A stretch of DNA of 64,000 bases from Linnemannia schmuckeri. Its lineage: Eukaryota > Mortierellomycota > Mortierellomycetes > Mortierellales > Mortierellaceae. Of this stretch, positions 1 through 12,284 are shown one piece after another. The stretch lies in the NCBI GenBank assembly GCA_029449235.1, contig JANATG010000001.1, positions 992,001 to 1,056,000 on the forward strand, in the 5' to 3' direction. Within the stretch, counting starts at the first letter, position 1; each line of letters starts with the position of its first letter. The notes beneath the pieces are model-generated. The model was not told the origin of the DNA. It saw nothing but the letters and a program-made list of their open reading frames with translations, and did no database searches. The translations under genes were made by a program, and so were the position numbers.

Positions 1-1161
1 GATGAGGCGAGTTGACTTTACTCCCGGCTTCCTTGAGCTTCTCAGCCTTGTCGATGACCTTGGCAGCGAATTTGAGGTAATAGGTGAGGTTGTATGCGAT
101 CTTGCCCAGTCCTGGGACCGAATCGACGGATTCGTCTGCCATAAATGGGACTTTGTCTGGCGCTCCTGCGCATAAGATTGCTATTTATTTTGATGAAGAT
201 ACGGTAGTGGCGGTAATAGGAACATGTAAAGAAACAAGGTCATTCGGCTGATATTACATTGGTGGGATGTATTGGTTATATATACAGTTGGGTACTTGTC
301 CAAATTCCGTATGTAATTAATTTTTCTCTTTGACATGCGGAAGAAAATGACCTCATTTCTTTTTTTTTTTTTTTCAGCCTTTAACTCGCTTGCATGAATG
401 CCACGCGGTGTGCACAATCGAGGAGAATGTACGCATATGTATGTGAAATTAGCAAAAGAAAGAAATATACCTGAGGCGGTGGCGGGTCCGACACCTTTGA
501 GCTCGGACATTTTGGAGATAGCGGCCTTGAGGTCGTTTTTGGAGGAGATGATATCAAAGGCTTCTTGGCTTGTACGACGAACGACTGCGTCGGTGTGTTC
601 CGCCACCATTTTCGCTAACGCCGGTCGATACTTTCCACGCTAATTTTGTTTTTGTTTTTGATTTTGTTTAGGGAATTGATACATGACATGAAGAAGAGAG
701 TATAACAAAGAGATCAGTAAAAAAAACCTGAGAGTGTGAGAAAGAGATCGGGAGATAGAAAGAAGAACGAGAGCATAAAAAAGATGAATCCCTTCCTTTC
801 GCTCTTTACTCATTTTTATTCGTTCGATGAGAATGCAATGTGCGGTTTGCAGATCGAGGAGCCAATTGCCTGAGATCAAGAAGATAAATAGACACGCGTT
901 TAAATCACCTAACTATAGACTTTTTTTTTGTGATGACATATATCTTACTTTGAGTTTCCAGGCGACAAGCTTAACAATCTCTTCGTGGTTGATGAAGCAA
1001 GGGGAACGCGAGGCGAGGAGAGAAGGGAATTCGGTTTGGTACCACTTGTCGAGAGCAATAATAGACTGGTCGGATTTGGTGGCGGCTAGGGCCTTGAAGG
1101 CTTCGGGGTAGAGTGCCAGGGCCGAGTCCCACACTGCTGGGTCTGTGCTGTTGAAGAGCAT
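1..1161 (-). CDS. conserved protein with helix-hairpin-helix-like motifs, partial (3' end outside window)
   Basis: Three exons read on the minus strand: 1161-949, 639-471 and 165-1 (continues past the left edge). Donors are GTAAGA and GTATAT, acceptors TTAG and GCAG, and the phases match (0, then 1). The product starts MLFNSTDPAVW, with a helical N-terminal half rich in Ala, Leu and Trp. Exon 2 ends in LKGVGPATAS, and exon 3 carries VPGLGKIAYNL; both resemble the G-h-G turn of helix-hairpin-helix elements, often used to contact DNA non-specifically. No catalytic Lys/Asp glycosylase signature is visible in the part present. I do not recognise a named family, so DNA binding is only an inference. 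Start chosen because it is the first ATG of the exon and no in-frame coding extends upstream. Confidence 0.8.
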
Positions 1162-3039
1162 CCTTTTTGTTATTGTTATTTTGTTGTTATTTGGGTGCTT
1201 TGTGAAGGATGAGGATGGGGATGAGGATGAGAGAAGGAGGATGGCTGTTGAAAAAAGTGATGAGATGAGGAGAGAAAAGGAAGCGAAGAAGTGATTGCAG
1301 CAAAGAGTGACTTTTTATGTCAGCAGAATTGGGTGCGCACAGGTCGCCTGGGAAGTGATGTCGAAATCGCGGGAAGAAAAGGTTGTTGGCGTCAGTTGTC
1401 CTTGATCGCCTTCAAAATGAAAAAAGGCCATGCATGTCCTCGTTTTTTTTTTTTTTTTTATTTCATTTTCTTTATACAATAACAACTCCCACTTGTTCTT
1501 ATTCTTCATCATCTGCTTCATCTGCTCTATGGCTTATCTAACTTTTAGTAAGAAGAAGGTCGTTGAACAAAAGTGTCGCTATTTTCTTGAAAGAGAGTTT
1601 TTTTTGCCATCATGGAGATTTAATGAAGAGTATGTTTTGCCACGCGAGATTGATTAAGGGAAGAGAAGAATCGAGGGACAAGCACATGTGTCTGCAGGGT
1701 GGATTGAGATTGCAACTGACCTCCAGTCCATAATCCATGCTAGGTGCCCTTTGTTATTACTACTGTTGGTTGCCCTTTGTTATTACTACTGTTAGTTGCC
1801 CTTGCTCCATAACCCCCGATGGTGAGTCAATCAACAGCCATGAGTACCCTGGTTTGAGTTGCATTCTATTCTACTGTACTATCCGCAGTGACATAGTGAC
1901 ATACGTCGTTAGAGGATTGAGATGGTGAGTGAGTGAGTGAGCAGCCCCTCCCTCTGAATTTTCTTCCTCCTTTCCTTTAATCGCCCCCTGCTGTCCGTTA
2001 AACGGTGTCTCATATCATGAGGATCGGACACACCATGAATTTTTCTTCCTCTTGTTCTTCTACCTCTTCTTCCTCCCTTTTTCTTTCCGCTCCCTTATTC
2101 ACTTTACCTTCTTCATTCATTAGCTCATTCTTTTACTCCTCTATTCACCCTCACTACATCCATTCACCCAAACCTTCACTCTCACTTCACTCCTCATACT
2201 CATTCACACCCCATTCATTCATCCTCACTCCTCTCGCAATCTCACACACACAAACGCTCCCCCCCCCCCTCCTCCCCCCTTTACTTCAATCAACCTTGCA
2301 CTCTCCCTCCCTCTTTCTCGTACATACCACTTAAAAAAAGACAGACTCTGCCTAGCCAGCCTATTCATGCCCAGTTTACTCTGCCTTTTAACAACTTCCA
2401 ACGACCAACGACCAACACCGACCCAACAACAATCCTGAACTCAAAGTAAATATTTTCACTCCTTGTTATGGATCACACGCTTGCCCCACGTTTTCCTCGT
2501 TCCATTTTCATTTTATTTTTCCCATCTGCTTTTTTTTCCCTATCTTTCGTTTCTTCTTTGTACCATCTGCAAGAATGAGCCAAGTATGAGTAAGGGTGGA
2601 GGTGTATTTGTGTGTGTGTGAGTTGATATCTTTTTGTTGGTGTTCATATCTCACGACATCGATCCTGCATCGATGTAAAAAAGAAAAAAAAAAAATACCG
2701 TTAGTTTATGTGGACCATTTTTTTTCGATTGATGGGCTGTGACTGACGGCAGGGTTGCCGAGAAGGGTGTTAGGTAGGACGAGGGAATTCATTTCTTTCT
2801 TTCTTAATCTTTCATATGAGATGGAGGACCGTTACAAAAAGAGAGAGAAAAATGAGCCCACGAAAAGAGAAATGAAGACGAGCTTGGACTGGGACTCTCT
2901 CTCTCCTTTACCTATTGACCCTGGTCCTGTGTGTTTTTTTGTGTGCCCAACGGGAAGAGGGAAGAAGGGAGGGAGGGTGAGAAGAAGATACGGAGGGATA
3001 CAGATGGACACACAGAGCAACAGGTAGAGGGAGAGAATG

Positions 3040-3150
3040 GGAGAGGGAAGGAGAGGATGGGATGGGAAAGAGAAAGGGAAAAGGAAAGGGAAAAGAAAAA
3101 AAAAAAAAAAAAAAAAAAAAAGGAAGGGAAGGGAAGGGAAGGGAAGGGAG
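3040..3150. repeat. polypurine tract with A-run and GGGAA repeats
   Basis: A GA-rich tract runs into about 25 consecutive A (3096-3120), followed by tandem GGGAA units. It is strongly strand-asymmetric and flanked by CA-rich repeats at 3200-3240. Confidence 0.85.
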
Positions 3151-3359
3151 ACAAACAATGGCAAGGAAGAAAAAGATGAAGGAGAAGGGGGAAAGGCGAT
3201 GTGGACACGCACACGCGCACGCACACACACATACACAGACCACATTCGCACAAGACACTAAGTGTAGTGTTTGATATGATGAAAGAGAGAGAGATAGCGA
3301 GAAAAGGAGAAAAAGTGAAGGGGAGGAGGAGGAGGATGAAGAAGAGATGTACCACTTGC

Positions 3360-3402
3360 ACAGACACAGACACAGACACAGACACAGATACAGACACAAA
3401 CA
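3360..3402. repeat. CAGACA microsatellite
   Basis: About seven tandem copies of the 6-bp unit CAGACA with one substitution. Confidence 0.85.
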
Positions 3403-3654
3403 CATCGCGGAAAACAGGAGACAAAGTCTAGACAAGCAACAAACTTGTGTATACGGTGTATACGACGATGAAGAAGAACAATGGCCACGACAACTTGCAC
3501 CCACAACATACAACAGCACATAGATACGATACGAAGGCGGACAATTGATGAACAGCAACGAACAGCAATGAACAGCAATGAAGAGTGAGTGGCCTTGATA
3601 TATTGAATAGAGACCACATACCGAACAAGCTACCACCACCATTACTATCACTAT

Positions 3655-3706
3655 CACCATCACCATCACCCTTCACCCATCACCCATCACCCATCACCCA
3701 TCATCA
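3655..3706. repeat. CATCACC heptamer repeat
   Basis: Tandem CATCACC/CATCACCC units, the last four nearly perfect. Confidence 0.8.
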
Positions 3707-4017
3707 TTGATCATTCGCAGTGTTGATATCGCACGGTGGTTAGGGAAAAGAAAGAAAGACAGTGATCAACACGCCTGCGTAGAGCAACGCAGTGGGCACA
3801 CTTCACTTCCAGACAACCACATCGATTACAAAACAAACGCGGCAACAGTGAGGCAATTGGCGGCTCAAAGTGATTGGGTTGGGGAGGAGGAAATAAAAGA
3901 CACGATCAGCACAGATCGAGGGTTTATTATTACGAGATACAGTGAGAGTGTGTGTGTGTCCTTCTCTTCTTGCTCTTTGTTCTCTCGGTCAACGGACTTT
4001 TTTATGATCTTCTTTCG

Positions 4018-4127
4018 ATCTCGCCCTCTCTCTGTCTCTCGCTCTCTCTCTTTCTCTTTCTCTCTTTCTCTCTTTCTCTCTCACTCTCTCTCACACTCTC
4101 TCTCACACTCTCTCTCTCACTCTTGCC
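4018..4127. repeat. CT-rich microsatellite
   Basis: Roughly 110 bp of CTCTCT/CTTTCT with short CACT interruptions, on the coding strand of the downstream phosphodiesterase gene. Confidence 0.85.
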
Positions 4128-5949
4128 CTCACTGACATAACTTGAAGCAAAGAAAACAGATAGCAACGGATTCCCTCATATTATTTCATTTTTTGAAACG
4201 ACGCTGAGAACCGTTGCGGGCCATTATTTTTATTATTTATTTATTTTTATTTTTTTTTAATGTTTTCCTTTCTTTCGCTGTTTAATTTCTCTTTTATTTT
4301 AACCTCTCTCTTCTTTCCCTCTTTCCTTTCTTTTTTCTTTCTTTGCCTTGTCCGTCTGTCCGTCTGTCCGTCTGTTTGTCTGATTGCCATTCTTTACCCT
4401 CCTTCCACTCCTTCCCATTGCCACGACCCCTTCCTTGCCTTCCCTTCCTTGTTCCTTCGTTTCTTCATTCAATCACCTTCAATTTCACTCTCGCATTCAC
4501 ACTCTTCCACAAATACACACTCACACTCTCTCTTCCTTTCAACTTTCACTCATTCAACCCAACTCACTCCGCTTTCACTCCCCTACCCCCCTTTTCTCAC
4601 CTCATTCCTCATTCTGCAGCAGTGTACTTGTGATCAGCCTTTTGTGAACAACAACGACAACAACAACAAACAGCAATAACAGGGACAACACGCCTACAAG
4701 AACAACGTAAATACAAACAACTCTTGTTTCACGCGCTTTCTTTCCTTTCTCTTTTGCTACTGCCATTTCCACTACTGCTCTTACTCCTCGTACAGTGCTC
4801 CTTACTTTCTAACCTCCAACCGTCAGTTGTGTATGTACATAAATCACCTCGTGTGCCCTGGTCGTATATTCACTTCTTTCCTTCGGCTACCACAGTGACC
4901 AACCAACCGACCAAACAACCGACCGACTCAACCCTTTTGGAAGTTGTCGTGTTTTTCTCTTTCTCTCTCACACACACTCTCTCTCTTCCCCTTCCTTTCC
5001 CCCCCAATGTATGCAACAACACGAACAACAACTCGCCATAGAGACGATGATTAGCCCATCCGTTCCATACCACCTCCGTCTTCACCTCATTCCATACCCC
5101 CTTCTCTTGTCATCTCGTTCTCCTTTTTTATATTTATTATTATTTTTTGTGTTTGTTTGTTTGTTTGTTTGTTTATTTGGTTGTTTGATTTCCTCTCTTT
5201 TTCTCTCTCTGTACGAAATTGCTTGGCTAGCCAGGCCTTCTGTTTGTTTTTTTATGAAGACAGAGTTGTGTGCAGTCATCAATTGGGTTGTCCACATACA
5301 CTACCACCTCCTCTTCTTCCTCCGTCTGTTCTGTCCTGTCTCCTCATATCGTACACGCTCACACATCCATTTCAGCCCTTTCTTTTTTTTTTTTTTTCTT
5401 CCTTCTGTTTTAACCTTTTTGTCCTCTCTCTTAGCAACTGGCAACTAACAAAAAACCCCTTCTTTCCCCTCATTTTTTTTACGCTCTCGTCCATCCAGGT
5501 TTTTTTTGCTTAGTCGACCTTCGAAACACTTTGATATCTGTTTATTTCTTTCTTCTCGTCCCTCTTGCTGCTGCCTCTGGCTTACTCAACTCTCAACAAC
5601 CACCCACCACCTATTACTTACAGGACGCAAGGAACAGCTACAGTCAAAAAAAATCAACATACAACCAACAAAAAAACGAAAAACAAGTGCCTGCAAATAA
5701 GGACAATAATAACTCATTATCAGGACATCAGGACAGGACGGCCCACCTCTCGTTTTTTCTTGTTTCTTTCTTCTACTCCTTTACTTCTCTCTCTCTCCCC
5801 CTCCCCCTCTCTCTTTCTATTCTCCGCACGACTTTCAATTCTCCTTTCTCCTCAACGCCAAGCAACCCTGTCTGCCACAACTACAACAACAACAAGCATA
5901 ACAGCAGCAAAAAGTTCACTTGCATCAAGAGCAGGAAGCATATCTCGCC

Positions 5950-8900
5950 ATGGACTCAACAGAATATCTGGTCTTGCTTGTCGACCCGGCCTGCATTGAT
6001 ACGTCCCCACTCCCTCCTCTTACTCCCAATTCGGCCGCCGACACCCTCAGCAACACCTCGTCCCATTCCCTGTCCTCATCCACCTCCACCTCCACCACGA
6101 CCATCAACTCCCATACCACTTCTGCATCCTCAACACATCTGTCCCCTCCAAGAAAAGCATTCAGGACACCACGCTCTAAATCCAAATCAGCTTCCTCTTC
6201 CCGTTCCCGTTCACAGTCTCGGTCAAGTGATGAATCGTCTCATTTGTCGTCAATATTGCGACTTGCAGGACTCAAAGGTACAGTGACCAACATTTTGTTC
6301 TTTTTTATTACTACTATCCTACTACCCACCATCTCAAAAGGCTCGACGGTCAGTTCGTTCAGTCCTGACAAAAAACAACAGCAACGAGCAGCAGCAACAA
6401 CAAGCAGCAACAAGCAGCAACAAGCAGCAGGACAATGACAACAACCAAAATTGGTTTGCAGTAATATGAAAAAAACGTGCGGTGTGTTTCTTTATCACTC
6501 GCTCTCTTACTCTCATACACACACATGCAGTCCCTTTTTTGGGTCTTTTTTTTTTTTTTTTTTTTTTTTACCTCACTACGTTCTTCCCCCTTTCTCTCTT
6601 ACTCTGCGTGCGCGCGTGTGTGTTTCCCCTCTATTTTTACACCTTGAAGGGGGGAGGGGTCTCCTCTCTCTTTATCACTGTCTGACTCGCACTGCAGACC
6701 GCGCTCTTTAATCCCACTGTTAAACGACGCTGTCAGTGGATCTGATTGCAAAAATAAGAAAAAGACGCAACGGCAAACACACCAAAGGTGGAGACAATCG
6801 GGACTTGGCAAAGCGCTCGGGCACCCTAAGGAAAAGGCGAGAGCGGGAGCAGACGAGAACGGAGACAAAGGGGCGCAAGGGACGGGAACAAGGCAAAGGC
6901 GACCAGGATGGACATTATCGTATTTTTTGTCGCTCTCAATTGTTATTTTATTTTCGTCGTGTCCTCTTTTTCCTGAGACTATTTACACCTCCTTTTTTCG
7001 TGTGTATGGGATATACCTCGGGCAATTGTGAGCGACCCTTTTCTTTTTCTTCTCCTTCATCCTTCGTCCTTCGTCCTTCAAACAGGCGAACAGGCGATAC
7101 AAAGAACAGATTTGGGATCAAACTAGGATATACGGACGAACGGGGATAAAGGAAAGGAAAAGAGAGGAACAAAAGAGCAGCGTCGTCTTTCGTTTATTCG
7201 TTCGCTCTGTTTGTTAGTTCGTATGTCCTAGCTCAGGCGAGAGAAAGTGAGGAGTGTGTTCCGTACCATGCCGCAAGTAGATTGTAGTGTGGTTGAAGAA
7301 AAAGGAGACCAACCCTGTGGCGTGTTGGGTGGTGTCTATATTTTGTTTTGTTTCTCTATTACATTTCGTTGGTGTTTGTGTTGAAGTGGTTCTTTTTTGC
7401 CTTTGTAAACAAGCGAAAAAGGGAGAGGAGAATGAACAGAGAAGTGAAGGACTGAAAAATAAGAAATGGACACGTCTGGGCAGCAAGAGTGAAGGGTTGT
7501 TCCTACCCCTATTCTCGATATTCTTTTTCATTCTACCTTCTCATCAACGCATGGGCTCTTCCACTGTGCCTGCATCTTAGCATTCAGTGTGGTTTTTTTT
7601 TTTTTTTTTTTTTTTGTATTTCTTTCTTTTTCTTCTTCCAATATCTTTAAAAACGTGGCAAGGAGTGTGAGAAAAGTCCAGGGGTTAGTGGGGCGTACTT
7701 TTGCAATATCAATTAGTTTTTATTATGCCCCTAGCGATGATTAACATGGTTATTTCTTTGCTCGGTTCTCCTTTTGCTCTATCATAATAGTTTTGACAGT
7801 AGCAAACTATGAAGCAGCACTGGCCCACCTTGACCGTCGTCCACCCACAGAAACCCGGCCTATGATATTATTGGTGGACGTTGACACCGACCTTGACTTG
7901 ACTCCTCACTCACCAGGATCTTACTCTACCCGACAGACAACCTCCAGGACCAGCAACCTCCGCAATGGACACTTGGGAGTATCCACAGATCATCTTCCTC
8001 AAGGAAACGGGCAGCGCCATCTTCGGGCGACCAGCGACAGCACTGTCCCTAACGGATCGCGGAATCACAACAGTCGGCATGGACAGAATGGACACGCTAA
8101 GCGGAATGGTGCCAAAGGCGCGAGCTGTGGACAAGAATTTTTGGAATGCGTCTTGCAGAACCTTGCCAACGGCACGCTTCACCATGTCACCCCTGTTGGT
8201 GAGTCTTCCACAGTGTCTTGCTGTTGCCGATGTTGTCGAGACAGGAACAGAGCGGTAGATCAGGATCAAAAAAAGGGCTAACATCTCTCAACGCTTTTTT
8301 TTTCCGTCCGTTTGTTTCATGTAGCCTTAAGTTCGGCCAAATCACAAGACAAGATCTTGCAACTGTTCAATCTTGGCGTGGCAGACGTACTGCTCAAACC
8401 TCTTGAGGAGCAGGCAGCTCGAACACTATTTCTGGTGAGTGTCCGCGAGAAGTTATTATGGTCTTGTGAAGTCACTAGACGCAAATGTTTCACGGAACAT
8501 TACAGGAAGGCAGTTGACCAACAGCTATGCTGACCTTGGTCCTCATTTTTTTTTTTTTTTTTTTTTTTTTTGCTAGAATGTCCACCGTTACAAAAAATAC
8601 AGGACCGCGGTTACTATCCCGAGATACGCCAGCCAAAAGAACACACTCACGCTCGAGAGTCACGATAGGTTGCGGAATGTGTTCTTGAAGGATCAATGGC
8701 AAGTTTGAACGGGATCAAGTGTTGTTGCATTTTTTGTTCGACAGACTTGATACCGTGTCAAAAGCGATGTCTATCCCGCTAACTTGGATTCCCTTCATTA
8801 ATTCTCCGACTCGTTAGGCTATCCGATATTTTGGTGAACCATTACTGCCCAACGCCAACAAAAGTGTCCCTGCGAGATTTTCCCTCCATGTCGTCAGCCG

Positions 8901-11808
8901 CAGCCAAGGAACGCGTGGATCATCTCAAGAGGCGCCTTCTTTCATGGGATTTCCACCCTCATGACCTTTGCCAGGATGACCTAATGCGCTGCGTAGTCAT
9001 TGTGATACAGGAAGTCATGAAACTGGACGGCTTGGGCGATCTTAACATCCCAGATCGTAAGTGGGATCACTTTGTTGTTGTTTTTGCAAGGTACATTGCT
9101 CATTGAACCATGGCACTAACACTGCACTATTTTCTGCTAATTGTTACATCTTTTGTTGTTTTGGTCCGACTGGACTTAAGATCTACTCCATCGATTTGTA
9201 ATTGGGTTGCGTGACTCTTACCATCGATCCAACCCTTATCACAATTTTGCACATGCTGTCGATGTCCTCCAAGCGACGTTTTATTTCCTTTGCAGGATGG
9301 GCAAGCTCCCAAGTTCTGGATATGGTTATCCTCCAATTGCCACTACTCCCAATGGGGATGCAGCTGGAGTTCCCAATGAAAATGCGGACCTTGATGACTC
9401 CATTACTGACTCCCAAGAGTCTGATTCCTCGGCAAATATACCCACCGACAACACTTCTGACGACAGGGATGTTCCACCAGCTATTCATGTCTCGGATTTC
9501 CTTCGTCCCGAGGACATCTTCGCTCTTCTTGTGGCGAGCATTGGACACGATGTTGGTCATCCAGGAGTCAACAACATGTTCTTGGTACGGACAAAATTAT
9601 TGGGGAAACATGTCTAGAAACAGTGCGCTTTGTACTTAGAGATGAAACACACGACTAACCCTTTACCAATTTTCTTTATTGCAGGTGAATGCACATACTC
9701 CTTTGGCGCAGGTTTACAACGATCGCTCAGTGCTTGAAAGTTTTCACTCGATGGCGCTGTTCCAGGTCATGAAGAAACATGGTTTTGAATGTTTTGATGT
9801 CGACTCTCAGAACCGCAAGTTCATGGGTATGTGTCACCAAAACATTGGAACAAAGCCTTGCTCGGATTCAATATATTGCGAACGAGGCACATGACTGAAC
9901 AATCACTAATAATCGTTTTCTCATCCCTGTTTCTGCGACACATTTGCAGAGTTCCGAAAGTGTGTAGTGAGCACGATTTTGGCGACAGACATGGGACTTC
10001 ACTTCGACTATGTTGGCAAGATAAAGGAGCAAACGGAACGTCTACGCCTTCGCAACTTGCCTGGTGGTAACATCCCCAAGCCCAACCAAGCAAGCATTGA
10101 TGAGCAAGAACGCTTGGTGCTCTGCGGAAGTTTGATCAAGTGCGCAGATATCAGTAACGCTGTAGGTGCCTAACAAACTTCTTGCAAAAACGAACAGAGA
10201 GGTGAAAGTTACCAGCACAATACCCACTGACCTTTTTTTTTTTAATTTTCATACAATCTTTAGTCGAGACCGTTCCATGTTGCGGAGCGCTGGTCGTCGG
10301 TTCTTTTGCAAGAGATGTGCAACCAGGCTGACATTGAGAAGGAGATGGCTGTGGCTTCAGGATCCCAATCTGTTCCTGCAGGATCGACTAAAAGTCTTGC
10401 CAACGATCGTGGCATGCAAATAGATTCTCAATTGGGCTTTATCCATGGGTTTGCTATGCCCCTGTTCAGCAGCGTTAAGGAGATGATTCCAGGTACATGC
10501 CTCTTTGAGTGCAAAGCGTGTAGTATTTCTTCATTATTGTTACTGTATATTGATGGTTTACTTTTCACTTTTGCGCTACTAGAAATGGGATACTGTGTTG
10601 ATTTGCTTCAGGTCAACCACAAGATTTGGGAGGATCGCAAGACAGAGTATCTTAAGAATGGAGGAGGATCCTTCCTGTCTTCTCTGATTTCCAGGCCTGT
10701 CACTGTCTCTGTCCCTGTGGTAGAGGACGATACCCCCAAGATCCCAGCCTCACCCAAGCGGTCAGGATATCACGGAAGGGCCAAGAGTGCCACAGGAAGG
10801 GCCAGTCAGACAAACACGAGCACCTCAAAAGAGGGATCGGTTCCATCTTTGCCAAGGAGAACACCGACAGGATCAGGGGACCTTGCAATTCCTGTCAAGT
10901 TGGGCAACATGCGGCGATCGCCCAGCGCCAATACCAGCACCAGTGGCTCAGAGATGACGAATGGTAGCAGCGGTAGCTCGATTCCTCAACCCAGAACGAG
11001 GTCCAAGGCTGTGACGTCGGAAGGAGAAGTGAACGCGGAGAATTATGGACAGGGTGCTGGTCGTCAGGGAACTCAGGGAACGACAGCACGGTCGTCTGGT
11101 ACTTCCAGGCTTGAGGGCCGTCATAGGTTAGGTACCACTCGTGAACAGAGCTCACGCTCTCGGTCTGCGACGACTGCGACTTCATTACCCCTTGCAGCAG
11201 CAGCAGCGACGGTGGAGGCATCGTCCGACTCTGCTAGAACTAGATCCAATCTGAGTTTTGGCAAGTCGGACAGTCGGCCTGATTCTCCAAGGAGCCAACA
11301 TGAACACTCCCAGTCACAGCAGCCCAATGGTCATCCCGGTGGTGGAGCGTCAAAGTCAAATTCGCGCGTACCAAAATCACCAGGGCGCCGGTCTCACCAT
11401 CGAGGACCTGGATCAAAGTCCAAGCAGGAGAAGACCATTGTGCTTGGATTTGGAGGAATGACGGGTGGTAGTGGTGGATCAACGGTGTTAGATCATTCCG
11501 AGCCCATCGCGTTGGGCTCACTTCTTGCAGTTCCGCCTCCAGCCCTAGCCGCTGCTGCTTCTTCACCGCCCGGGACAGATTCGACGACGACGCTCTCTGA
11601 GCCATCGATTCTGATTCTTTCCTCGTCGTCCTCTCAGTCCAACTTGGTGTCACCCACGTCTTCTTCTACGTCGACAAGTACGAGTTCGTCCCGGATTGCT
11701 CAAAGTACTTCGCGCTCTTCCAGTAAGATTCTGTCCAGCCCGATTCAGCGTTCTTCGCTGCCCTCGCCTGCAAACGTGGTGCAAAATTCTGTAGGCGATA
11801 GACGTTAG
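5950..11808 (+). CDS. RegA-like receiver-domain cyclic nucleotide phosphodiesterase
   Basis: Ten exons: 5950-6277, 7791-8198, 8325-8434, 8577-8698, 8818-9056, 9181-9584, 9685-9826, 9950-10161, 10264-10492, 10583-11808; 1139 residues. The class I 3',5'-cyclic nucleotide phosphodiesterase domain (about 320-790) hydrolyses cAMP/cGMP. Visible signatures are NPYHNFAHAVDV (catalytic His), IGHDVGHPGVNN (metal-binding HD), KCADISNASRP (metal Asp) and QLGFIHGFAMPLF (purine-clamp Gln). The N-terminus resembles a response-regulator receiver interrupted by Ser/Thr- and Asn/Gly/His-rich insertions: LVLLVDPAC (Asp12), MILLVDVDTD (candidate phospho-acceptor Asp139), HVTPVALSS, and GVADVLLKPLE (Lys270). The tail (about 810-1139) is Ser-rich and probably disordered. 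Intron 4 (8699-8817) uses a GC donor. The 90-nt last intron (10493-10582) is open in frame, so retention would give a longer isoform. Receiver plus phosphodiesterase is the arrangement of Dictyostelium RegA. Catalytic assignment is firm, the receiver assignment fairly so. Confidence 0.9.
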
Positions 11809-12284
11809 ACATTTTTCATCCATTTCCTGCCAAGGAAAAAAAAATCCTTGCCTTCTATTTATTTATCAAACAAAAGCTTTTTCTCATTTTGTTAAGCCAT
11901 ATTTTTCCTTTTGCCATTTTTTTTTTCTTGTTCCGTCCTCATGTGCTTTTCGCGTTTTTTTTTCTTTTCCTTCTCTTTCTTTCATGTATCAAGTCGTTCA
12001 TTTGTGTTTTTCATTTTTCATTTTTCATTTTTTTTTTTTTTTTTGTTGCATGAAAATAAAAGGGTATTTTGTTATTCTTTTTTTTTTTTTTGTTTTTTTT
12101 CTAACAGATGTGTTATCTAACGAAAGAGGGAAGTGAATGGATAATAGATAATAAATGATATGTGGTTGTGTTTGTGAATGAATATGATGGAAGAGTGGAG
12201 TGGAATGAAAGGATTGTATTACTAGGGGGAGGGGGGTTAAAGTTAAAGTAGGGTGGAAGGGGAGAGGCGTGGCTGTTGATGGGA
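11809..12284. other. tail-to-tail intergenic region (two 3' ends)
   Basis: T-rich 3' region shared by the phosphodiesterase (+) and the bHLH gene (-). An AAAATAAAA poly(A)-signal-like run lies near 12050 and a long T tract near 12030. No gene seen. Confidence 0.6.

Larger units (their letters stand above)
1162..5949. other. long non-coding stretch upstream of the phosphodiesterase gene
   Basis: No convincing gene on either strand. Open frames here are low-complexity translations of purine or pyrimidine tracts. The region holds many simple repeats (listed separately) and ends in a CT-rich then CAA-rich stretch just before the ATG at 5950, as expected for a promoter and long 5' leader. A leader intron cannot be excluded. 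Confidence 0.6.

Noticed and set aside
2832..3669. Long minus-strand open frames up to 253 codons
   Set aside because: They are translations of GA/CA/CAGACA repeats, open in several frames at once.
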